7,788 nucleotides of DNA, taken from contig CALIZH010000149.1 in the NCBI GenBank assembly GCA_938028585.1, forward strand, positions 1 through 7,788, given 5' to 3'. Positions 1-5,198 of the stretch are shown one piece after another (positions within the stretch are counted from its first letter, which is position 1; each line of letters starts with the position of its first letter). The stretch is from an uncultured Actinomyces sp. GTDB taxonomy: Bacteria; Actinomycetota; Actinomycetes; Actinomycetales; Actinomycetaceae. The translations under genes and the position numbers were made by a program. A model generated the notes under the pieces. The model ran no database searches and was not told the DNA's origin. It worked only from the letters and a program-made list of their open reading frames with translations.

Positions 1-399
1 CTGGTCAATGGCAATGGAAAGTGCATGGATTTGTGGGATGCCGCAAGCCTGAATGGTCGCCGCGTTCAGTTGTGGGATTGCACCCGTACAAGCACAGCGG
101 ATGGGCAGTCAGAGCCAATCGAGGCGCAGAAGGTCACCTTCGATCAGGGCAAACTCAGTATTGAAGGAAAGTGCCTGGACGTCTATCAGCAGCGCAATGC
201 GAATGGCACTCCGGTTCATCTGTGGGATTGTGTCCCGGCACCGACTCAGCAATGGAAGCACCTGCCCGAAGGACAATTCCAGAATGTTCAGACTGGGAAA
301 TGTCTGGCAGTTCGCGAGGACTCTTCAGAGAATGGGACTGTCCTTCATATCTGGGATTGTCACCCAGGGCAGACTGAAAAATGGAGCTTTGGGCGCTAG
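1..399 (+). CDS. C-terminal ricin-type beta-trefoil lectin domain of a larger protein (5' end outside window)
   Basis: The reading frame is open from base 1 and ends at TAG 397-399, giving the last 132 residues of a protein that starts upstream. Three homologous subdomains of roughly 40 residues are visible, the first perhaps incomplete at its start. Each has a GKC(L/M) strand start and a (L/I)WD(C) strand: C8 with C27, C59 with C77, and C101 with C120, the usual intra-subdomain disulphide pairs of ricin B-type lectins. The second and third end in the QxW hallmark (QQW at 83-85) or a close variant (EKW at 126-128). The first lacks QxW and is degenerate. Domains of this type bind sugars and often sit at the C-terminus of secreted glycosidases, proteases or toxins. 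The catalytic part is not in the window, so the enzyme activity is unknown. Paired cysteines suggest export. A long hairpin follows directly, so this is the last gene of its transcript. Confidence 0.85.
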   Translation: MVNGNGKCMDLWDAASLNGRRVQLWDCTRTSTADGQSEPIEAQKVTFDQGKLSIEGKCLDVYQQRNANGTPVHLWDCVPAPTQQWKHLPEGQFQNVQTGKCLAVREDSSENGTVLHIWDCHPGQTEKWSFGR

Positions 400-420
400 C
401 TGCCCATAGCTTCACGATTA

Positions 421-483
421 GGTTGTGGCCCCATCTTCTAGGAGGGAGAGATGGGGCCACAACCCTATTATCAGGTATTTTTT
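421..483 (+). terminator. Rho-independent-type terminator after the lectin gene
   Basis: A perfect 16-bp inverted repeat pairs 421-436 (starting GGTTGTGGCCCC) with 449-464, around a 12-base loop. It lies 21 bases after the lectin stop codon. A run of six T residues follows at 478-483, separated from the stem by about 13 bases. The stem is very stable. The gap before the T run is longer than in textbook terminators, so the efficiency is uncertain. Confidence 0.75.
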
Positions 484-734
484 AGGTTAACCGAAGGTTA
501 TCTTAGGGTTTGGAACTGAATGCGTGCAGAGTCACAGTGCTGGACTTTGCGTGGGATGCGCTGTGCGCGGTAACCTATTGACAATTTGGCCTAGATCCAA
601 TCTTGTTCATCACGCCATTACCCAGTCTGCACATGCATGAAAACCGGGTGTGCCTAGGTGACAGAGGTGACGGACCAAACAAGACAGATAACGAACGACG
701 CGCTACGAAACCTCAGAACCTGGAAGGATAACCG
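484..734 (+). promoter_or_regulatory. Intergenic leader and probable promoter region of codBA
   Basis: No gene is visible here. The only consensus-like promoter element is TTGACA at 578-583. Seventeen bases downstream the candidate -10 hexamer at 601-606 is TCTTGT, a poor match to TATAAT, so the promoter call is weak. If it is right, the leader would be around 120 bases. The leader contains a tandem 9-mer at 656-673, and an 8-bp palindrome GGTTAACC lies further upstream at 485-492. A good ribosome binding site, GGAAGGA at 722-728, precedes the codB ATG by six bases. I could not fit a known riboswitch. Confidence 0.4.
656..673 (+). repeat. Tandem 9-mer AGGTGACRG in the codB leader
   Basis: AGGTGACAG at 656-664 is followed immediately by AGGTGACGG at 665-673, so eight of nine positions match. 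The copies lie about 60 bases before the codB start. Such a head-to-tail pair close to one helical turn apart could be a regulator binding site, or it may be chance. Confidence 0.45.
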
Positions 735-1994
735 ATGAGCACAATCGCACCTGAACGACACAAAGAAGAAGTCATCCGACACGATGACGACTTCTCATTT
801 GAAGCAGTTCCATCAAAGAACCGACGGTCATTTTGGGCCGTCGGTTTTGTTATGCTCGGCTTCACCTTCTTCTCGGCCTCGATGAGCGTCGGTGCCAAGC
901 TCGGAAACGGCCTGAACTACACCCAATACGTGTGGGCAGTCATCATCGGTGGCGCAATCCTTGCGGTCTACACGGGTGCGCTGGGCTACATCGGCGCAAA
1001 GACCGGTCTGAGCTTTGACCTTATGTCCCGTCGCACCTTCGGTCGCATCGGTTCCTTCCTGCCCTCAGCGTTGATCTCCTTCACCCAGATGGGTTGGTTC
1101 GGCGTGGGCGTTGCGATGTTCGCAATCCCCACCGCTGAGACCCTGCACATCAACGCGTGGCCCGTCGTCATCATCGCGGGCGGCCTGATGACCGCCTCGG
1201 CCTACTTCGGAATCAAGGCCATTGAGATCGTCTCCTTCGTCTCAGTACCTCTGATCGCAATCCTCGGAAGCTACTCCATGATCAGTGCGGTCAACGCAGG
1301 CGGCGGTATTGCCGCAGTCTTCGGCCAAAACCAAGGCATGACCACCGTTGCAGCCATCGGCCTCGTGATCGGAAGCTTCGTCTCCGGCGGTAGCGCAACC
1401 CCCAACTTCACTCGCTTCGCAAAGTCCGCAACCTCGGCAGTCATCACCACTGTGATCGCATTCTTCATCGGTAACACCCTGATGTTCACTTTCGGAGCGG
1501 TTGGTGGAGCCTTCACCGGTAAGGACGACATCTTCTACGTAATGATCGCTCAGGGCCTGCTGATTCCTGCGCTGATCGTCTTGGGCGCAAACATCTGGAC
1601 AACAAACAACAACGCCCTGTACACCACCGGCCTGGGCTACGCGAACATCACCGGAATCAACAAGAAGCCTCTGGTTTTGGTCGCAGGCATCATCGGAACC
1701 CTTGGAGCCCTGTGGCTCTACGACAACTTTGTCGGCTGGCTCAGCTTGCTCAATGCCACCCTGCCCCCCATCGGCGCAGTTCTGGTTGCCGATTACTTCG
1801 CACGTCGCCGCAGCTACATGGATCTGGGATCAGATGACCCCGAGGTCAAATGGGCACCGATCGTCGCCCTGGTCGCAGGCGCACTCACCGGCTGGCTGAC
1901 CCCCGGCTTCGGAATCGTCTCGATCAACGCCATGGTCGTCTCGATCCTCGTCTACTTCGTCGGAAGCGCAATCGAGAAGGGAATTCGTCGATGA
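735..1994 (+). CDS. codB: Cytosine permease (NCS1 family)
   Basis: This is an inner-membrane transporter that takes up cytosine for pyrimidine salvage. The 419-residue product has the length I recall for E. coli CodB and shares its signature stretches. These include FVMLGFTFFSASM (38-50), LGYIGAKTGL (83-92), GWFGVGVAMFAIP (120-132), VMIAQGLL.PA (269-279), NIWTTNNNALY (286-296) and ALWLYDNFVGWL (325-336). About twelve hydrophobic segments fill residues 33-412, preceded by a polar, charged N-terminus of about 30 residues that is longer than in E. coli. The ATG start is supported by GGAAGGA six bases upstream. The stop overlaps the next gene as ATGA, so codB and codA are translationally coupled, and the adjacent deaminase confirms the substrate class. 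NCS1 members can also carry purines, allantoin or hydroxymethylpyrimidine, but the CodB motifs and codA linkage make cytosine the strong choice. Confidence 0.95.
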   Translation: MSTIAPERHKEEVIRHDDDFSFEAVPSKNRRSFWAVGFVMLGFTFFSASMSVGAKLGNGLNYTQYVWAVIIGGAILAVYTGALGYIGAKTGLSFDLMSRRTFGRIGSFLPSALISFTQMGWFGVGVAMFAIPTAETLHINAWPVVIIAGGLMTASAYFGIKAIEIVSFVSVPLIAILGSYSMISAVNAGGGIAAVFGQNQGMTTVAAIGLVIGSFVSGGSATPNFTRFAKSATSAVITTVIAFFIGNTLMFTFGAVGGAFTGKDDIFYVMIAQGLLIPALIVLGANIWTTNNNALYTTGLGYANITGINKKPLVLVAGIIGTLGALWLYDNFVGWLSLLNATLPPIGAVLVADYFARRRSYMDLGSDDPEVKWAPIVALVAGALTGWLTPGFGIVSINAMVVSILVYFVGSAIEKGIRR

Positions 1995-3295
1995 GCGCGC
2001 AAACTGAAGGCAACAACACGCATCACAACCAGGCCTCGGCAATGGGAGAAAAAGGCGCGAATCTTCTCATCACGGGCGTCCGTATTGAAGACGGCCCCGC
2101 CGGAGTCGATATCCGCATTACGGACGGAAAATTCGCGGAAATCGGTGCGGGGCTGACGCCTCAGGAAGGCGAAGAGGTCCGCGACTACACGGGCAAGCTG
2201 GTTCTGCCTCCCTATATCGAGTCGCACGTGCACCTGGACACTGCGCTCACCTCGGGGCAACCGCGCTACAACGAAAGCGGCACCCTCTTTGAGGGCATTG
2301 AGGTGTGGAGTGAGCGCAAGCAGACCCTGACCTACGAGGACGTCAAGGATCGCGCCGGCCGGGCACTTCGCCAGCAGGCGCAGTTTGGTATTCAATACGT
2401 GCGCTCGCACGTCGACGTTACTGACCCGGACCTGACAGCCTTGCGTGCCCTCATTGACCTGCGTGAGGAACTCAAGGACTCCATGACCCTGCAGTTGGTC
2501 GCCTTCCCGCAGGAAGGCATCGAATCCTTCCCGAATGGACGTGACCTCATGCGTCGCGCGGCCGAAATGGGTGTGGATGCTATCGGTGCAATCCCGCACT
2601 TTGAGTTCACCCGCGAGTACTCCGTGTCCTCGCTGAACTTCGCAGTCGAGCTTGCCCAAGAATATGGGCTGCTCATGGACGTGCACTGCGACGAAATTGA
2701 CGACGAGGCCTCGCGCGGACTGGAGACCCTGGCTACGCGCGCGCTCGAGGCCGGGATTGGTCCGCGAGTCACTGCCTCGCACACGACCGCGATGCACTCG
2801 TATAACAACGCGTACTTCCTGCGCCTGGTGCGCCTACTCAAGATGAGCGGCATCAACTTCGTGTCGAATCCGCTGGTCAATACGCACCTGCAGGGACGCG
2901 TCGATACCTACCCGAAGCGCCGAGGTGTCACCCGCGTGAAGGAACTGACCGAGGCAGGAATCAACGTCTCCTTCGGGCAGGACGACATCGAGGATCCGTG
3001 GAACCCCATGGGTACCGGAAACTTGCGAGATGTCGTGCTCAACGGCCTGTACGTCACCCAGATGATGGCGCGCAGTGAGATCACCGGGTCCTACAACTTC
3101 ATCACTCACAATGCAGCGCGCACGCTGAACCTCTCCGATTACGGCATTGAGGTTGGAAACACGGCGAACTTTATTGTGCTGGACGCTGAGGATTGGTTCC
3201 ACGCGCTGAGCTTTGGCTCTCCCGTTCTGGCAAACTTCCGCGCTGGTCGGGTTTTGACCGAGTCCGAGGCCGTGGTGCGCACGGTGAATTTCTGA
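1991..3295 (+). CDS. codA: Cytosine deaminase (amidohydrolase superfamily)
   Basis: The enzyme hydrolyses cytosine to uracil and ammonia in the cytoplasm, acting on base imported by the CodB encoded just upstream. The protein is 434 residues. Metal and catalytic residues are all present: HVH at 79-81, Q174 in AFPQEG, H232 and E235 in DVHCDE, H264 in ASHTTAMHS, D331 and D332 in FGQDD, and W337. Each sits exactly 18 residues after the E. coli CodA position I recall (H61/H63, Q156, H214, E217, H246, D313/D314, W319), so the core has no net insertion or deletion. The extra 18 residues form a polar N-terminus (NNTHHNQ). The residue before D331 is Q where E. coli has H. I chose ATG 1991 because AGAAGGGA (1975-1982) precedes it by eight bases and it overlaps the codB stop. 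A second in-frame ATG at 2042 has no ribosome binding site. A hairpin terminator follows. Confidence 0.95.
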   Translation: MSAQTEGNNTHHNQASAMGEKGANLLITGVRIEDGPAGVDIRITDGKFAEIGAGLTPQEGEEVRDYTGKLVLPPYIESHVHLDTALTSGQPRYNESGTLFEGIEVWSERKQTLTYEDVKDRAGRALRQQAQFGIQYVRSHVDVTDPDLTALRALIDLREELKDSMTLQLVAFPQEGIESFPNGRDLMRRAAEMGVDAIGAIPHFEFTREYSVSSLNFAVELAQEYGLLMDVHCDEIDDEASRGLETLATRALEAGIGPRVTASHTTAMHSYNNAYFLRLVRLLKMSGINFVSNPLVNTHLQGRVDTYPKRRGVTRVKELTEAGINVSFGQDDIEDPWNPMGTGNLRDVVLNGLYVTQMMARSEITGSYNFITHNAARTLNLSDYGIEVGNTANFIVLDAEDWFHALSFGSPVLANFRAGRVLTESEAVVRTVNF

Positions 3296-3345
3296 GGTCT
3301 GCATAAAAGTCCCGGGGTCAGGTGCGGGCGGGGTCTGTGTGCGGG

Positions 3346-3378
3346 AGCTTCCCCGACGATAGGGGAGAGCTAGGTTTT
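3346..3378 (+). terminator. Probable codBA terminator in the convergent gap
   Basis: A stem pairs AGCTTCCCC (3346-3354) with GGGGAGAGCT (3362-3371), giving nine pairs with one bulged G at 3367 and a seven-base loop. A short TTTT run at 3375-3378 follows and runs into the stop codon of the convergent gene. It would end codBA transcripts. In the opposite direction the sequence after the stem is G/C-rich, so it is a poor terminator for the minus-strand gene. Confidence 0.55.
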
Positions 3379-5020
3379 ACTGTGCGGGCTCACTGAAGCG
3401 GGTGTACTCCTGCTTCTCTTCGTCCCAGGACTCCGGGTCGTACAGCACGGCACCGAGAGGCAGAACGAACGTTCTATTAAGAAGCTGCGCCTCGCCGTAG
3501 CTGAAACCGTGCGGACTCTCCGGGCGCGCCTCGAACAGGTAATCCTGCGGATCCGCCTGCGCAGAGAACCGTGCCCTCTGCATCCGTCTTTCCAAAGCCT
3601 CAAAGGACGGCTCAACGTATGCGAAGCTAGTCTGCCTGAAATCCGCCTTCTGACCGAACGTCGCATCCGCGAAGTAGGCGCCCTCAAAGTTCGCCCCGTT
3701 GAAGCTCACCGCCCGCGCGAACGTCACCCCGCCGAAGCCGACACTCGCCGTGAACGTCGCCTGATTAAAGTCGGCATCCCGCGCGAATACCGCGTTACCG
3801 AAGTTCGCGTACTGCGGGAAATCCATCTCATAGCTCGTCCTTGGAAGCGCAATAAAAGACGCCCGGCTGAACGTGGCGTCGCCGTCGAAGCGCGCCCCAC
3901 CAAAATCCTCGTACTGTGTGAAGGACGCCCCGCTAAAGTCCGCCACGCCCGTAAAGCGTACGTTGCTGAACATCGCGGACTGCTTGGTGGCTATACCAGC
4001 AAAGCGCGCGGCCCCGCCGAAAAGCGACTTGGAGAACACCGCCGGACGGTTGAATACCGATGCGGCGAAGTGCGCCTCATCGTGGAACGTGGAGGCGGTG
4101 AATACTGCCTTTCCGTCGAAGGTGACCGCCGCGAAGCTGGCTATGCCTGCGGTGTTCAAGCGTGAGAAGTCGGCATCGGACTTGAAGGTGGATACCGCGA
4201 AATCAGCCGCAGCTGAAAAGACCGCGTCTGAGAAGTCAGCCTCGCCGGTGAAGGTTACGGTCGCGAAGCTTGCCGCGTCTGCAAAGCGTGCCCGGCTGAA
4301 CTCTGCCGCGCCTGCGAAGTGCGCGGCGCTGAAGCCCACCCAGTCGTTGAAGTTCGCACCCTGGAAGGATGCGTCAGTGGTGAACTGCGCTGCGGAGAAG
4401 CTGGTGTCACCGTGGAAGGTTGCGCTGGAGAAGTCCGCCGGGCCGTAGAAGGTCGCGGAGGCGAAATCGGCGTTCTGGAAGTACAGCTGCCGTAGCGGGT
4501 AGAAGATGGATGCGCCACCAAAGTTGAAGCGCAAATCAGCCCACATGGGTGATACCGACGGTGCCGCGTGCTGGTTCTCCTCGTTGCCTTTTTCGGTGCT
4601 CTCGGTAACTGCGGCGAGGCGGCGGCTGAACTCCATGAAGACCGTGCGGCGCACCAGCTGCTCTTCGCGTAGTGCCTCCTGATCGCGCGTGAAGTCGCCT
4701 TCGTACCCTTCGGGGGCCTCGTCTGCTTCTAGGTCCTGCCGGTTCTGTGCAAGGGGGTAGGGCGTGCGGATGCACCCGGTCAGCGCGTCGATAATGGTCT
4801 GGGCTTCTTCGCGGCGCACCTGCTCGGGGAAGGATGCGTCGGTGAGCCATTCGTCTGCGAGGTTCGCGAGCGTGTACACCCCGCCGAGGCGTACGGCGGG
4901 CTGCCCGTCGAGGAACTGTTCGAGAGCGTGCGTGTAGCGTTCGCGTCGCCCGGCCTGCAGGTTGTGTGCCGAGGTGTTTTTGCGTTGCCGCAGCGCAGTT
5001 AAGAGTTTGTTGAGGTTCAT
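3377..5020 (-). CDS. Soluble pentapeptide-repeat protein (F-rich, 11-residue units)
   Basis: The 547-residue product has no signal peptide or membrane segment. Residues 1-140 form a charged domain with RERY.HALEQFL (25-37) and VRLGGVYTLANLADEWL (43-59). This is the module that often precedes pentapeptide repeats in actinobacterial proteins. From residue 184 the pattern A-(D/S)-F-x-x-A-x-F-x-x-x repeats 19 times in strict register to 392. A 12-residue insert containing FPQY follows, then six more units to 469. Units 10 and 15 have T in place of the second F. The last 78 residues hold DPQDYLF and WDEEKQEYTR, nearly identical to the end of the upstream paralogue. The family is probably Pfam Pentapeptide_3 (recalled, not searched). 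Pentapeptide proteins form right-handed beta-helices; some mimic DNA, others act as scaffolds. The function here is unknown. I chose ATG 5020 because AGGAAGGG (5030-5037) lies nine bases upstream. The frame stays open to 5143, but that part covers the preceding terminator hairpin. Confidence 0.88.
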   Translation of the reverse strand: MNLNKLLTALRQRKNTSAHNLQAGRRERYTHALEQFLDGQPAVRLGGVYTLANLADEWLTDASFPEQVRREEAQTIIDALTGCIRTPYPLAQNRQDLEADEAPEGYEGDFTRDQEALREEQLVRRTVFMEFSRRLAAVTESTEKGNEENQHAAPSVSPMWADLRFNFGGASIFYPLRQLYFQNADFASATFYGPADFSSATFHGDTSFSAAQFTTDASFQGANFNDWVGFSAAHFAGAAEFSRARFADAASFATVTFTGEADFSDAVFSAAADFAVSTFKSDADFSRLNTAGIASFAAVTFDGKAVFTASTFHDEAHFAASVFNRPAVFSKSLFGGAARFAGIATKQSAMFSNVRFTGVADFSGASFTQYEDFGGARFDGDATFSRASFIALPRTSYEMDFPQYANFGNAVFARDADFNQATFTASVGFGGVTFARAVSFNGANFEGAYFADATFGQKADFRQTSFAYVEPSFEALERRMQRARFSAQADPQDYLFEARPESPHGFSYGEAQLLNRTFVLPLGAVLYDPESWDEEKQEYTRFSEPAQ

Positions 5021-5029
5021 AGCGGTGTG

Positions 5030-5080
5030 CCCTTCCTGCTCCGGTGCTGGCTTATATCCAGCATAGGGGAGAGCCCCACT
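5030..5080 (-). promoter_or_regulatory. Possible promoter with dyad, and ribosome binding site of the soluble paralogue
   Basis: On the minus strand a TATAAG hexamer (5051-5056) sits in the centre of an inverted repeat. The arms are TGCTGG (5045-5050) and CCAGCA (5058-5063), with a seven-base loop. AGGAAGGG at 5030-5037 is the ribosome binding site. If TATAAG is the -10 element, transcription would begin near 5044 with a leader of about 25 bases. No good -35 is seen at 17-18 bases. A repressor on the dyad would block such a promoter; this is inference. Confidence 0.4.
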
Positions 5081-5100
5081 ATCGCGCGCTCGCGCTGGGT

Positions 5101-5150
5101 AAAAGAAGAAGCCCCGCCTGCGAGATATGTGTAGGCGGGGCATCTTTTAT
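5101..5150 (-). terminator. Bidirectional-looking terminator between the two pentapeptide genes
   Basis: GCCCCGCCTGC (5111-5121) pairs with GTAGGCGGGGC (5131-5141), giving 11 pairs including one G-T, around a nine-base loop. On the minus strand the stem is followed by TTCTTCTTTT (5110 down to 5101), as expected for a terminator of the large gene ending at 5199. On the plus strand CTTTTATT follows. Its position implies that the two paralogues are separate transcripts. Confidence 0.8.
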
Positions 5151-5198
5151 TGAGCCTTATTTAGAGGAGGGTTTTCTCCGTTTTTCAGAACCTTTTAT

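Noticed and set aside
705..740. GAACCTG...GG.TAA.CCG just before codB resembles the 3' core of a thiamine pyrophosphate riboswitch.
   Set aside because: The partner CTGAGA core and the closing stem are not found upstream, the match overlaps the ribosome binding site and start codon, and the gene pair is codBA rather than a thiamine gene.
1952..2797. A 281-codon minus-strand frame across codA.
   Set aside because: It is antisense to a gene with complete catalytic motifs, has no recognisable domain, and is a usual by-product of GC-rich codon bias.
3509..4448. Long plus-strand open frames opposite the pentapeptide repeats (3509-4165 and 3873-4448).
   Set aside because: They are low-complexity, R/K/A-rich mirror frames produced by the 33-base periodic repeat on the other strand, and have no domain-like pattern.
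3613..4471. The 33-base periodicity could be read as a CRISPR array or DNA minisatellite.
   Set aside because: The repeat is conserved only at the protein level (F and A positions), the copies are not identical DNA repeats, and they lie inside a continuous open frame.
3359..5074. A 12-base direct repeat ATAGGGGAGAGC at 3359-3370 and 5063-5074 brackets the soluble pentapeptide gene and could suggest an inserted cassette.
   Set aside because: About two chance 12-mer repeats are expected in a window this size, and each copy is part of a different local hairpin. No transposase or integrase is present.
5021..5143. The 41-codon N-terminal extension of the soluble pentapeptide frame.
   Set aside because: It covers the terminator hairpin and promoter dyad, has no ribosome binding site, and ATG 5020 has a strong one.
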